The notes: generated from the sequence alone by a model not told the origin. Counted from the first letter of the stretch, positions 7,981-17,434 are shown. The stretch: 64,000 bases of DNA from Sulfopaludibacter sp035606355 (GCA_035606355.1 DATNFO010000018.1:1-64000); one strand, 5' to 3'. Translations and numbers: made by a program.

Positions 7981-9435
7981 ATGCGATTTCAATTTGTGGC
8001 TGCGCTTGCGGTGGCAGCGGCGGTATCATCGGCGCAAATTCCGGTAAACGGCCGCCGCGTGCAGCGCCTTCTGATTCACAATGCGACCGTGATTGATGGC
8101 AACGGCACGCCGGCGAGCGGGCCGAAGGACATCCTGGTGGAGAACGGCGTCATCGCTCGCGTGATTCCGCTCGACCCGGTTTCCGTCGGCCGCGGCGGGC
8201 GAACGGCGGTGCAGGCCGATGCCGTCATCGACGCCACCGGCAAGTACGTGCTGCCCGGGCTGATCAATGCGCACGCGCACCTGCAGGAGGAGCGCGGAGG
8301 CAAGCCGCAGCCCATCGAATACGAGTTGAACATCTGGCTGGCATGCGGCATCACGACGGTCCGCGACGTCGGCAGCGATACGCGGCGCGCGCTCGAGCTC
8401 CGCCGGCAGAGCGCGGAAGGGCAGATCGCCGCGCCGCGCATCTTCGTTTACCCGATGTTCGGGCGGCCGGACACGCCGGAGCAAGCTCGGGCGCATGTGC
8501 GCGAGTTGAAGGCGATGGGCGCCGACGGCATCAAGATTCTGGGCATAGACCGCGACACGATGCAGGCCATGGAAGCCGAAGCACACGAACTCGGGCTGCG
8601 CATCGCCCACCACGCGGGGGTCGAAGAGACCAATGCCTGGGACGACATTAAGTTCGGCACCACGAGCATCGAACATTGGTACGGCATTCCGGACGCGGCG
8701 CTCGCCGACGGCGTCCAGCATTTCCCAGCGAGCTACAACTACAACAACGAGACGGACCGGTTTCGGTATGCGGGCCACCTATGGCGTGAGGCCGATCCGG
8801 CGCGTCTGACGAAGGTGCTCGAAAGCATGGTGAAGGCGAATGTGGCGTGGGATCCGACCCTCGACATTTACGAAGCGAGCCGCGACTTGCAGCGCGCGCA
8901 GAATCAGCCCTGGTTCGCCGAGTACCTTCATCCGACGCTCGAAGAATATTTCCGGCCGAATGCGGCGAATCATGGATCGTATTCTTTGAACTGGAGCAGC
9001 ACGGATGAGACCTACTGGAAGGAGAATTACCGGCTCTGGATGGCGGCGCTGCGGCAGTTCGACGCCCTGGGCGGATTGATCGGCGTGGGAGACGATGCCG
9101 GATTTATTTATCAGATGTACGGCTTCGGATTGATTCGTTCCATGGAATTGCATCAAGAGGCGGGCTTCGATCCGATTCGCATCATTCAGCAGGCCACGGG
9201 GAATAACGCGAAGATCCTGGGGCAGGAGAATAAGCTCGGTCGCGTGCGCGCGGGGTGGGCCGCCGATTTGATCGTCGTGAACGGGAATCCGCTGGAGAAT
9301 CTGAAGGTGCTGTATCCCGGCGGCGCGTCCGGCGGCGTGGAGTGGACGATCAAGGACGGCATTCCGTATCACGCTCCGGAGTTAATGGCGAAGGTGAAGG
9401 AAATGGTCGCGGCCGCCCGGAAGGGGGCGCGGTAG
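7981..9435 (+). CDS. Secreted amidohydrolase (imidazolonepropionase-like)
   Basis: A 484-aa metal-dependent amidohydrolase. Residues 1-18 are a signal peptide ending in SSAQ, so the enzyme acts outside the cytoplasm. Metal ligands of the TIM-barrel are visible: H98 and H100 (INAHAH), K185 (DGIKILG, possibly carboxylated), H210/H211, H232 (IEHWYG) and the late aspartate in GVGDDAG. The C-terminal part returns to the small beta domain (GWAADLIVVNGNPLENLK). Family members hydrolyse cyclic amides or act as prolidases; the substrate cannot be told here. The start follows the tRNA by 44 nt and lacks a clear ribosome-binding site. Confidence 0.85.
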   Translation: MRFQFVAALAVAAAVSSAQIPVNGRRVQRLLIHNATVIDGNGTPASGPKDILVENGVIARVIPLDPVSVGRGGRTAVQADAVIDATGKYVLPGLINAHAHLQEERGGKPQPIEYELNIWLACGITTVRDVGSDTRRALELRRQSAEGQIAAPRIFVYPMFGRPDTPEQARAHVRELKAMGADGIKILGIDRDTMQAMEAEAHELGLRIAHHAGVEETNAWDDIKFGTTSIEHWYGIPDAALADGVQHFPASYNYNNETDRFRYAGHLWREADPARLTKVLESMVKANVAWDPTLDIYEASRDLQRAQNQPWFAEYLHPTLEEYFRPNAANHGSYSLNWSSTDETYWKENYRLWMAALRQFDALGGLIGVGDDAGFIYQMYGFGLIRSMELHQEAGFDPIRIIQQATGNNAKILGQENKLGRVRAGWAADLIVVNGNPLENLKVLYPGGASGGVEWTIKDGIPYHAPELMAKVKEMVAAARKGAR

Positions 9436-9530
9436 GGGTCGGGAAGTGAGACATTGGCGCGTCGCGATGCATGCGCCTTTCGAAATACCTCCGGCTGTTG
9501 TTCTCGTCGCGCTCCATTCGCCTTTCGATA

Positions 9531-9678
9531 CACCGTTTGCCGCTCCCTAACGGTCGCGGCTCCGTTAGCAGAATCAGCTACATACGGAGCCGTGACCGTA
9601 AGGGAGCGGTAAAAGGTGCCGGAGATGCGAGTGCGTTTGAATGTTTTTCACAACCCCGTGAGGGAGCGGTAAACGGTG
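9531..9678. repeat. Palindromic interspersed repeat, locus 1
   Basis: Two 35-nt arms (9531-9565 and 9584-9618) form an imperfect inverted repeat with about five mismatches around an 18-nt loop. A further direct copy of the arm end, GGGAGCGGTAAACGGTG, follows at 9662-9678. The same arms and an 18-nt loop of related sequence recur near 23.1 and 52.0 kb, and partial units near 63.0 kb. The locus lies between two convergent genes, so it may double as a bidirectional terminator. Confidence 0.9.
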
Positions 9679-9688
9679 CCGGGGATAC

Positions 9689-10750
9689 TCACAGCGGCGC
9701 CCCTTCGTGGATCTCGTCTGTGCCTCGGCGGACCACTTTGTCGCCGGGGCGGAGTGCTCCGCTGACTTGTACATTGTCGCCATCGGCCGGCCCTTTTTTT
9801 ACGTCCACCCACTCGGCCTTTCCGTTATTGTCGCGGATTACGAACGTGCGCTCCGTGGTGGTCACCACCGCCGTCCGCGGCACGAATAGCGCGTCGTGGC
9901 TGCTGCGGACCGGCCAAATGATCTGCGGGAACATGCCCGGAGCGAGCGATCCGTCGCGATTCACGAAATCCAACTCCAAGGGCATGGTCCGCGTCTTGGT
10001 ATCGAGCGCGTGCGCCACTCGCGCGACGGTCCCGGTGAACGTGCGCTCCGGAAATGCGGGGACGTGAAACACGACTGACGCTCCGCGCGGCAGCACTCCG
10101 GCATCTTCTTCCGGCACCGGCACGACGATTCGCAGGCGAGAGACCTGTTGAATGACGAGCAGCACGGGGTCGGGTCCGGGACCGACGAGCGCTCCGGGGT
10201 GGACCAGCCGGTCGGTCACCACGCCATCGAACGGCGCGGTGATCTTCAGGTAGGCTTGCAGGTCCTTCTGCGCCTGTGCGGCGCTCTGCGCGGCGGCGAC
10301 TGCCTGGCGCCGCGATCGCACAAGCGCTTCGGCGGCTTCGACTTGTTTTTGCGCCTGCACGACTTCGTTCCCGGCGATGGCGCCTTCCGTTTGGGCCGCC
10401 TTCTGTAAGCGGTCGAGTGTCGCCTGGGCGGCAGCGAGTTGCGCTTCAGCCTGAATGCGGTCGGCATCGGCCGCCTGCACGCCGGACTCCGCCTGCGCGA
10501 TTCGCGCGTTCATTTCGGGCGCGCTGAGCTCGGCCAGCAGCTCGCCCTGTTTCACGATGCTGCCGCGGTCCACGAGCATGCGCTCGACATAGCCGGAGAC
10601 CCTGGCGTGCAGCGCCACCATGAGATACGGCTGAATCTCTCCGGGGATTTCAACTGTGCGGGCGACGGGCTTGGCCACCACCGCAACCAGCTTGGAGGAT
10701 TGCGCGAAGGCGGCCGGCAGCAGGGCAAATAGAAAGAGTTTACTGGACAT
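9689..10750 (-). CDS. RND efflux periplasmic adaptor (MFP)
   Basis: A 353-aa membrane fusion protein with an N-terminal signal peptide (residues 1-16, ending AAFAQ). It has a biotinyl-lipoyl half (HARVSGYVERMLVDRGSIVKQG), an alpha-helical hairpin rich in Ala/Gln/Glu (about 75-155), the second lipoyl half (KITAPFDGVVTDRLVHPG) and beta-barrel/membrane-proximal domains. It links the inner-membrane RND pump to the TolC-type channel. Its start overlaps the RND gene end by 11 nt and it is the last gene of the four-gene efflux operon. Confidence 0.9.
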   Translation of the reverse strand: MSSKLFLFALLPAAFAQSSKLVAVVAKPVARTVEIPGEIQPYLMVALHARVSGYVERMLVDRGSIVKQGELLAELSAPEMNARIAQAESGVQAADADRIQAEAQLAAAQATLDRLQKAAQTEGAIAGNEVVQAQKQVEAAEALVRSRRQAVAAAQSAAQAQKDLQAYLKITAPFDGVVTDRLVHPGALVGPGPDPVLLVIQQVSRLRIVVPVPEEDAGVLPRGASVVFHVPAFPERTFTGTVARVAHALDTKTRTMPLELDFVNRDGSLAPGMFPQIIWPVRSSHDALFVPRTAVVTTTERTFVIRDNNGKAEWVDVKKGPADGDNVQVSGALRPGDKVVRRGTDEIHEGAPL

Positions 10751-13700
10751 CGTAGTAATGGCTCGCCGGGTCCATCGGATTGAGCGATGGCGATACGGCG
10801 GGAGCCTTCCTTTGCAAAATTGCGTAAAACGCGGGGAGCACGGTGAGCGTGGTGAAGGTGGCCGCGATCAATCCGCCGATCACGGCGCGGCCCAGGGGCG
10901 CGGTCTGCGCTCCGCCTTCGGTAAAGCCGATGGCCATTGGCGCCATGCCGCAGATCATCGCAGCGGCCGTCATGAGGATGGCGCGAAGGCGCGAACCGGC
11001 GGCATCGCGGGCAGCTTCGAGCGCCGGAGCGCCTTCATGCCGCGCGCGCTCGGCGAAGGTGACCAGCAGAATCGAATTCGCCACCGCGATGCCGATTGCC
11101 ATGATCGCTCCCATGAACGACTCGATGTTCAACGTGGTGCCGGTCGCGATGAGCATCAGCAGCACGCCTGCCAGCACGGCGGGAATCGTAAGCACGATCG
11201 CCAGCGCGAGGCGGAAGGATTGGAAATTCGCGGCGAGTAGCAGGAAGATCACGACGATTGCGAGGATGAGTCCCGTGCGCAGACTGGCGATTGTGGATTC
11301 GAGCGCCGGCAACTCGCCGCGCAGACGAACAGTGACGCCTTCGGGCGGAGCGCCCGCGGCGCCGATTGCGCGATTGAGTTGCGGCGCCGCGAGCCCGAGG
11401 GCGATATCGTGAATATTCGCCGTGAGGCTGACCACGCGTTGACCGTTGAAGCGCTCGATCATTCCCGGCATGGAGCCCGTCTGCAGCGTGGCGATATCGT
11501 CGAGCTGCGGCGTGGGGCGGCCGTCGCGCATCACCGGAAGGCTGCCGACCGCCTCCAGGCTCTGTATACGGTTTTGCGGAATCTGTACCTGAATCTGGAA
11601 CGCGTTGCCGCTCGCCGGGTCGCGCCAGTAGTTCGGGGCGGTAAATCGCGAAGAAGAAGTGGCGGGCACCACGGACTGGACCACATCATTCATGGTCAGA
11701 CCGAACTGGCCGGCGCGCGCGCGGTTGATGTTGATATCGAGCGTGGGATAGTTGAGCTCCTGGGCGACCTGGAGGTCGCGGAGAAAATTCAAATGAGCGA
11801 GTTGCGCCTGCACCTTTCGCGCGTACGCCGCGTTGTCTTGCAGGTTAACGCCCATGATCGCGACTTCGATCGGCGTCGGCGAGCCGAAGCTCATCACCTG
11901 GCTGACAATGTCGCCGGCTTCGAAAGAGACCTGGCTGCCGGGCAGTTCGCGAGCGAAATCGGCGCGCAGCTTTTCACGCAGCGGCTCGCCGCGCAGAGCG
12001 TCAGGCTTCAGGGAGAACTGGATGACAGCTTCCTGCGGACCAGTGGTGAACAGGTGGATCAGGTTGACGGGATAGCTGGAGGGCTGTATGCCCATGAAGT
12101 CGCTGGTGATCGCGACTTTGCCGGCTCCGGCGTCGCGATTGATGATATCGAGCGCGTGAAGCACGATGCGTTCCGTCTGTTCGATCCGCGTGCCTACCGG
12201 TGCGCGCAGCCGCAGCCGGTAGAGCAGCGATGCGGTGTCGGGAAAAATTTCCGTGCCGATGCCCGGCAGCAGCAAGTAAACGCCGGCGAGCGACGCGGCC
12301 AGCCAGAGAAGGGCTAGCGGCCAGCGCATTTTCAGCGCGCCCGAAACATAACGATGGTAGGTGCGTCGAAGCAGGCCGCGCTCTTCCCCCTGGTGCGCAT
12401 TCTTCATCAGCCACGTCGAAAAGACAGGCACCAGGCTGCTGGAGAGCAGGTAGGATGCGATCATCGCGAAGCCCACGGCGAGCGAAAGCGGAACGAAAAG
12501 CTGGCGGCCCACGCCCGTCATGAGGAAGGAAGGCACAAACACCGCGAGAATGCACAGCATGGAGAGCAGCCGCGCGATGGCGGTCCGGCTGCAGGCTTCC
12601 AGCACGGCGCGCGCGCGTGAAACACCGGGCAGCATACGTGTGTGTATGTTCTCGATTTCGACCGTGGCTTCGTCCACCAGTACGCCGACCGCGAGTGCGA
12701 GTCCGCCGAGCGTCATGATGTTGATGGTTTGGCCGGTGATCCACAGCAGCACCACCGCGGCCAGAAGCGCGAACGGAATATTGGCGACCACAATGAGCGC
12801 GCTACGCCAGTCGCGAAGGAAGAGCAGCACCATCAGGCCGGTGAGTACGGCGCCGAGAAGGCCTTCCATGACGAGCCCGCGCAGCGAGTTAGCGACCACG
12901 GGAGATTGATCGAACTCCAGGCGCACATCGATGTCATCGGGAATGATTTTCTTGAAATCGGGTAGCGCGGCTTTTACACGATTGATGACGTCCAGTGTGG
13001 AGGCGTCGGCGCGCTTCGTAACCGGGATATAAACGGTGCGGCGTCCATTCACGTGGGCGTACGCGGTGACGAGGTCCGTGCCGTTTTCGACGGTGCCGAT
13101 GTCGCGCAGGTACACGGTGGTGCCCGAAACGGGGCGGATGGGCGCGGCGAGCAGGTCGGCGAGATTCCCGCCGAGCGACGCGTTGGTGCGCGCAATGCGT
13201 TCGATGCTGCCCGTCCACATGTTGCCCGAGGGGACGACGACCGAGGCTTTGTTCACGGCTTCGATCGCCTCGACCGGAGAGATGCCGTACTGACGGAGCT
13301 TGTCGGGATCGAGCGTCACCACAATGGTGCGCTGGCTGCCTCCGAACGGTGGCGGCGCGGAGACTCCGGGCAATGTCGCAAAGAGCGGGCGCACGCGATT
13401 CAGCGCGAGATCCTGCATCTCGCCGAGGTTGCGCGTTTGGCTGCTGAAGACGAGCTGGCCGATGGCAACGCTGCCCGCGTCGAATCGCGTGATGAATGGC
13501 TCCACGGTGCCTGGCGGCATGAATGCACGGGCGCGGTTCACGTACCCGACTGTCTGGGCCATGGCTTGCGCCATGTCCGTGCCCTGGTGAAACACCAGCC
13601 GCATGAGCGAGGCGCCCTGTATGCTTTTGCTTTCGACGTGATCGATGCCCGTGATGTAGAGGAAGTGATACTCGTAGTAATACGTGAGGTAGCCTTCCAT

Positions 13701-13874
13701 CTGCGCGGGGTCCATACCGCCGTACGGTTGCGCGACATAGATGGCCGGGTCGCCGACCTGCGGGAAGATATCGACCGGCATGCGCTCAATCGCGAGGATG
13801 GAACAGAGCGCCACCGCCAGAATCGCGACCACCACGGTGATCGGCCGCGTGAGTGCGGCGAGTACCAGTTTCAC
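10740..13874 (-). CDS. RND efflux transporter permease (AcrB/MdtB-like)
   Basis: A 1044-aa inner-membrane proton-driven pump, full length for the family. It shows the typical duplication of six-helix bundles with large periplasmic loops. TM1 is at residues about 10-30. The TM4 region contains GVLVDEATVEIEN, where the usual Asp-Asp of AcrB is replaced by Asp-Glu, a variant that still offers two carboxylates. The second half contains the matching IGIAVANSILLVTF region. The start overlaps the TolC gene stop as ATGA. Substrates are unknown; PadR control suggests a phenolic or drug-like inducer, by analogy only. Confidence 0.93.
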   Translation of the reverse strand: MKLVLAALTRPITVVVAILAVALCSILAIERMPVDIFPQVGDPAIYVAQPYGGMDPAQMEGYLTYYYEYHFLYITGIDHVESKSIQGASLMRLVFHQGTDMAQAMAQTVGYVNRARAFMPPGTVEPFITRFDAGSVAIGQLVFSSQTRNLGEMQDLALNRVRPLFATLPGVSAPPPFGGSQRTIVVTLDPDKLRQYGISPVEAIEAVNKASVVVPSGNMWTGSIERIARTNASLGGNLADLLAAPIRPVSGTTVYLRDIGTVENGTDLVTAYAHVNGRRTVYIPVTKRADASTLDVINRVKAALPDFKKIIPDDIDVRLEFDQSPVVANSLRGLVMEGLLGAVLTGLMVLLFLRDWRSALIVVANIPFALLAAVVLLWITGQTINIMTLGGLALAVGVLVDEATVEIENIHTRMLPGVSRARAVLEACSRTAIARLLSMLCILAVFVPSFLMTGVGRQLFVPLSLAVGFAMIASYLLSSSLVPVFSTWLMKNAHQGEERGLLRRTYHRYVSGALKMRWPLALLWLAASLAGVYLLLPGIGTEIFPDTASLLYRLRLRAPVGTRIEQTERIVLHALDIINRDAGAGKVAITSDFMGIQPSSYPVNLIHLFTTGPQEAVIQFSLKPDALRGEPLREKLRADFARELPGSQVSFEAGDIVSQVMSFGSPTPIEVAIMGVNLQDNAAYARKVQAQLAHLNFLRDLQVAQELNYPTLDININRARAGQFGLTMNDVVQSVVPATSSSRFTAPNYWRDPASGNAFQIQVQIPQNRIQSLEAVGSLPVMRDGRPTPQLDDIATLQTGSMPGMIERFNGQRVVSLTANIHDIALGLAAPQLNRAIGAAGAPPEGVTVRLRGELPALESTIASLRTGLILAIVVIFLLLAANFQSFRLALAIVLTIPAVLAGVLLMLIATGTTLNIESFMGAIMAIGIAVANSILLVTFAERARHEGAPALEAARDAAGSRLRAILMTAAAMICGMAPMAIGFTEGGAQTAPLGRAVIGGLIAATFTTLTVLPAFYAILQRKAPAVSPSLNPMDPASHYYDVQ

Positions 13875-15232
13875 CGCTCCACCTCCGCGACGAACGGGCG
13901 TATGTCGCCGGCGGCAGTGGCGATGGCCAGCAGGGATCGCCAGATGTTCAGCCGCGCAAGCGCATCGTCAATTTCAGACTGCGTCACCAGGCGTTGCGCT
14001 TCGGCCACCTCTTCCAGGTTGCCGAGGCCGGATTGGTAGCGCGCGGTGGCCTGCCGCAGCGCGTCGCGGGCGGCCGTGAGTTCCGCCGGCACATTGGCTG
14101 CGACGGCGCGCGCTCCGTGCAGCGCGGCCACTGCTTCGTTCCACTGCGCCTTCAAGTCGACTGCAATCTGGCGCGCGCGAGCCTGCTCGGCGCGCACGAG
14201 GGCCGATTGCTGCGCCTCGCGCTCGCGCAAGGCAAATTTGTCCGTAACAGGGAATGTCACGGTGAGTCCCAGGCCGTAGTTCTGCGTGTTGGGCGCGAGT
14301 CCGTTCACGCCGCCGAGATTGACGCCGCTTACTTCCGCGCCCGTGCCGCGGGCGTACGCCGCGCCTTGCAGATAGAACCGCGGGAAGTAGCTTCGCTCCA
14401 GCGCGTGCAGTTCGGCGCGCGCCGCTTCGATGGCGGCGTTCTGTTCCGCGGCGAGCGGGTTGGCAGCGGGGTCGGCAGGCGGTGGCGTTTCGCCGGGAGG
14501 CGTGCGGAGCAGTCCCGGTGCGGCGATCGCCAGCGCGGCCGGGTCGGTGGCGGTGAACCGAGCCAGCGCCGCGCGGGCGGATTCCACGGCTTGCTGCGCC
14601 TGCGCGAGTTGGGTGCGGGCAGCCGCCGCTTCCGCTGCGGCGCGGGATTGGTCGGCTCCCGGGCGAAGCTCGGCGCGGACTTGCGCGGTCACGAGGCGTA
14701 CGGTTGTGTCCGCCTGGTCGACTCCGGCCTGCGCGGCGCGCACGGTCTCCTGCGCCGCTGCGAGCGTGAGATAAGCTCCGGCCGCGGAGGCGGCGATTTC
14801 GAACTGCGTCCGCTTCAACGCCGCCTGTTGCCGGCTCTGCTGTGCGGCCGCCGCGGCAACATTCGCGGCGCGCTGCCCGAAATCGAAAGGCTCCCACGTC
14901 ACCAGGCCGCCGATCGCGCTGCCCCAAGCCGAGCCCAGATTGTTGCTGCCGATCACCGGACCACTCATGGAAGGGATAACGGACTGCGGCAGCAGCATGC
15001 CGAATACATTGTTGCGAGTTGCGCGATTGATTTGCGCAAGAGTATCGATGCGCGGCAGGTAAGCGGTCCGCGCGATGCGTATGCCGGCGGCCGCCGCGTC
15101 GATCTCGGCCTGCGATACCTGGATCGACGGATAGTTGCGGAGCGCCGCGTCCACCGTCTGCGAAAGTGTGAGCGGCTGGCCGCGGAGCGCGGCTGCGGCG
15201 ATGACAAAACTGTAAAACTTTCGCACGTTCAT
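13871..15232 (-). CDS. TolC-family outer-membrane efflux channel
   Basis: A 453-aa outer-membrane factor. A short N-terminal hydrophobic signal (FYSFVIAAAALRGQ) is followed by the OEP repeat pattern. The first repeat begins LTLSQTVDAALRNYPSI; long Ala/Gln/Arg-rich helices follow, and the second repeat contains the typical LGLTVTFPV strand and RYQSGLGNLEEVAEAQ. It would form the trimeric channel for the adjacent RND pump. It overlaps both neighbours by 4 nt (ATGA), so all components are co-translated. Confidence 0.92.
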   Translation of the reverse strand: MNVRKFYSFVIAAAALRGQPLTLSQTVDAALRNYPSIQVSQAEIDAAAAGIRIARTAYLPRIDTLAQINRATRNNVFGMLLPQSVIPSMSGPVIGSNNLGSAWGSAIGGLVTWEPFDFGQRAANVAAAAAQQSRQQAALKRTQFEIAASAAGAYLTLAAAQETVRAAQAGVDQADTTVRLVTAQVRAELRPGADQSRAAAEAAAARTQLAQAQQAVESARAALARFTATDPAALAIAAPGLLRTPPGETPPPADPAANPLAAEQNAAIEAARAELHALERSYFPRFYLQGAAYARGTGAEVSGVNLGGVNGLAPNTQNYGLGLTVTFPVTDKFALREREAQQSALVRAEQARARQIAVDLKAQWNEAVAALHGARAVAANVPAELTAARDALRQATARYQSGLGNLEEVAEAQRLVTQSEIDDALARLNIWRSLLAIATAAGDIRPFVAEVER

Positions 15233-15552
15233 TCGCCTTCGATGAGCTCCCGAAACAACTCGCGGACCTTTTCCCGGGCTGCGAGCAGCGCGCGTTTTCC
15301 GGCGGGAGTCGCGCGATAGACTTTGCGGCGGGAGCGGCCGTTGCGCTTCTCCACGCCTCGCAGGTAACCCTTCTTCTCCAGGCTGTGAAGCAGTGGATAA
15401 AGGGTTCCGGGGCTGATCCGATATCCGTGGCGGGCAAGCTCTTCGGCCATGCCGAGTCCGAAAATCGGCTCGGACGCGGCGTGATGCAACACGTGCAAAC
15501 GGATCAGGCCTGAGTACAGGTCCCGTTCTGTATCGAGGTTCGTAATCGACAT
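15229..15552 (-). CDS. PadR-family transcriptional regulator
   Basis: A 107-aa PadR-type winged-helix protein: LHVLHH..., then EELARHGYRISPGTLYPLLHSLEKKGYL with the wing (RKVYRATPAGKRAL). It is the short form (PadR-s2) with a brief C-terminal dimerisation helix. It is the first gene of the efflux operon and overlaps the TolC gene by ATGA, so it probably autoregulates the pump in response to a ligand. Its promoter region is shared with the divergent histidine kinase gene. Confidence 0.92.
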   Translation of the reverse strand: MSITNLDTERDLYSGLIRLHVLHHAASEPIFGLGMAEELARHGYRISPGTLYPLLHSLEKKGYLRGVEKRNGRSRRKVYRATPAGKRALLAAREKVRELFRELIEGE

Positions 15553-15567
15553 CCGATAATGTTTTTC

Positions 15568-15621
15568 AGTGTACGCCCGCCTCCGCTTTTACTGCAACTA
15601 CTCTGTGCGCGCAGGTACAAT
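15568..15621. promoter_or_regulatory. Divergent promoters sharing one -35 hexamer
   Basis: The hexamer at 15592-15597 reads CTGCAA on the plus strand and TTGCAG on the minus strand. To the right, 18 nt away, is TACAAT (15616-15621), serving the histidine kinase gene. To the left, 18 nt away, is TACACT on the minus strand (15568-15573), serving the PadR operon. Both predicted starts lie within about 10 nt of the start codons, so short or leaderless messages are expected. This is prediction by eye only. Confidence 0.5.
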
Positions 15622-15630
15622 ATAAAGCAC

Positions 15631-17178
15631 ATGCCGTCTGAGGGACTGGGAATTTTTGCAAAGAATGAAAAGCTGCTGGCAGCACTGATGGAATCGGCCG
15701 CTCAGGCGATTCTCAGTGTCGATCGCACGGGCCGGATTGTGCTCGTGAACCGCCGGACAGAGGAGATGTTCGGCTATACGCGCGACGAATTGCTCGGCAG
15801 CCGGATGGAGGTCCTGCTCCCCATGGACCAGCGGGCAGGGCACGCCGCGCATCGCGACCGGTACTTCGTCGCCCCGCACGCGCGCCCGATGGGCATCGGC
15901 ATGGAGCTGGCCGGACGCCGCAAAGACGGGCAGGAGTTTCCGGTGGAGGTGAGTCTCAGCTACGTGGAGATGGAAGAGGGAGTCTTCGCCATCGCGTTCG
16001 TCAGCGATACCAGCCAGCGGAAACAACTGGAAGATCAGCTCATGCATGCGCAGAAGATGGAGGCGGTGGGCCGCCTGGCCGGTGGCGTGGCGCATGACTT
16101 CAACAACATGCTCACCGTCATCTCCGGGTACAACCGCATGATTCTGGATGAGCTCTCCGCGCTGGACCCTCTCCGCGGCTATGCCGAAGAGATTCTCAAA
16201 GCGGCGGACCGCGCCGGCGCGCTCACCAATCAACTGCTGGCGTTCAGCCGCCGCCAGATCATGAAGCCGCGCGTGATGAACCTCAATGCCACGCTCGCCG
16301 GAACGGAGAAAATGCTGCAGCGGCTGATCGGCGAGGATATCGAATTGAAGCTGGTGCTGAGCTCCGATACGGGCAACATCAAAGCGGACCCGAACGCGGT
16401 GGAGCAGGCCATCGTCAACCTGGCGGTGAACGCGCGCGACGCCATGCCGCTGGGCGGCCGTCTCACTGTGGAGACCGGCAATGTGGAACTCGACGAAAAT
16501 TACGCCAAGAGCCACATGGGAGTGACGCCCGGCGAGTTCGTGATGATCGCCGTCAGCGATACCGGCGTCGGTATGGATGCCGCGACGAAGCGCCGCATTT
16601 TCGAGCCGTTTTTCACCACCAAGGAAAAGGGCAAGGGCACCGGACTGGGGCTCGCGACCGTTTACGGCATCGTCAAGCAAACCGGTGGCGACATTTGGGT
16701 TTACAGCGAACCGGGGCAGGGAACCACGTTCAAGCTATATTTTCCGCGAGTGCATTCGACCGCGGGCGAATCCCCCGAGGGCGGAGAATCCAGCGAGGAC
16801 GAGAGCGGCCCCAGCGCTACCCTGCTGCTGGTGGAAGATGAGCAGTCGGTCCGCGACCTCACCGTGAAGATGCTGCAGCGCCTCGGATATCGGGTTCTGG
16901 TGGCCGCCGGCGGCGCGGAGGCCGTCGAAATCAGCCGGTCTTACGCGGGCACGATCGCGTTGCTGGTGACGGACGTGGTGATGCCAGGCATGAGTGGCCG
17001 CCAGGTGGCGGATGCGTTGCAGGCGGCACGGCCCGATCTGAAGGTGCTCTACCTTTCCGGATATACCGAGGATACGGTGGTGCATCACGGAGTGCTCGAC
17101 GCAGGCGTGGAGTTTCTGCCGAAGCCGTTCAGCAGGGAAGCTCTGGGGAAAAAGATTCGGTCGGTATTGGGCGAATAG
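15631..17178 (+). CDS. Hybrid PAS sensor histidine kinase with receiver domain
   Basis: A 515-aa soluble sensor kinase with no membrane segment. It has a PAS domain (about 12-127, VNRRTEEMFGYTRDELLG), a HisKA region with H155 (GGVAHDFNN), a HATPase with N-box (NLAVNARDAM), G1 (SDTGVGMD) and G2 (GKGTGLGL), then a receiver domain with D448 (VTDVVMPG) and K498. This architecture autophosphorylates and passes phosphate to its own receiver. The start at 15631 is preferred; the 24 upstream codons are arginine/leucine-rich and overlap the promoter. It diverges from the PadR efflux operon. Confidence 0.9.
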   Translation: MPSEGLGIFAKNEKLLAALMESAAQAILSVDRTGRIVLVNRRTEEMFGYTRDELLGSRMEVLLPMDQRAGHAAHRDRYFVAPHARPMGIGMELAGRRKDGQEFPVEVSLSYVEMEEGVFAIAFVSDTSQRKQLEDQLMHAQKMEAVGRLAGGVAHDFNNMLTVISGYNRMILDELSALDPLRGYAEEILKAADRAGALTNQLLAFSRRQIMKPRVMNLNATLAGTEKMLQRLIGEDIELKLVLSSDTGNIKADPNAVEQAIVNLAVNARDAMPLGGRLTVETGNVELDENYAKSHMGVTPGEFVMIAVSDTGVGMDAATKRRIFEPFFTTKEKGKGTGLGLATVYGIVKQTGGDIWVYSEPGQGTTFKLYFPRVHSTAGESPEGGESSEDESGPSATLLLVEDEQSVRDLTVKMLQRLGYRVLVAAGGAEAVEISRSYAGTIALLVTDVVMPGMSGRQVADALQAARPDLKVLYLSGYTEDTVVHHGVLDAGVEFLPKPFSREALGKKIRSVLGE

Positions 17179-17191
17179 GCGGCGCCGCGCC

Positions 17192-17392
17192 TTACGCCAG
17201 TTTCGCTCCGCAGTAGCTGCAAAAGGGAGCTTCCGCAGCTTGCTTCAATCCGCGCCCGCACGCCGGGCAATAGCGGCTCGGCGCGGCGGCCTTCTTGACG
17301 AAAAACCAGGCAACCGCAATGACGGCGCAGCCCATGGTCAACATCATCGTGAGCACGATGAGTTCGGGTAAGCCTAATCCAACCATTCTCAC
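17192..17392 (-). CDS. Small membrane protein with zinc ribbon
   Basis: A 66-aa protein. One transmembrane helix (about residues 8-32, ELIVLTMMLTMGCAVIAV) is followed by a cytoplasmic zinc ribbon with two CxxC knuckles (CPACG and CSYCG). Such proteins are common and of unknown role. It converges with the histidine kinase gene (13 nt apart) and follows the small gene at 17435 on the same strand. Confidence 0.75.
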   Translation of the reverse strand: MRMVGLGLPELIVLTMMLTMGCAVIAVAWFFVKKAAAPSRYCPACGRGLKQAAEAPFCSYCGAKLA

Positions 17393-17434
17393 GCGCTCAG
17401 TCTAGCGCAACGCAAATGGCGCGGCCACCGTGGC

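Noticed and set aside
9574..10067. Coding frames over the palindromic repeats (reading LPLPNGRGS, MHRKANGARR and similar)
   Set aside because: The same translations appear at each repeat locus in whichever frame the repeat falls; they are repeat-derived, not genes.
10843..15319. Several long plus-strand frames opposite the RND efflux operon
   Set aside because: They are arginine/histidine-rich shadows of GC-rich genes with clear families on the minus strand.
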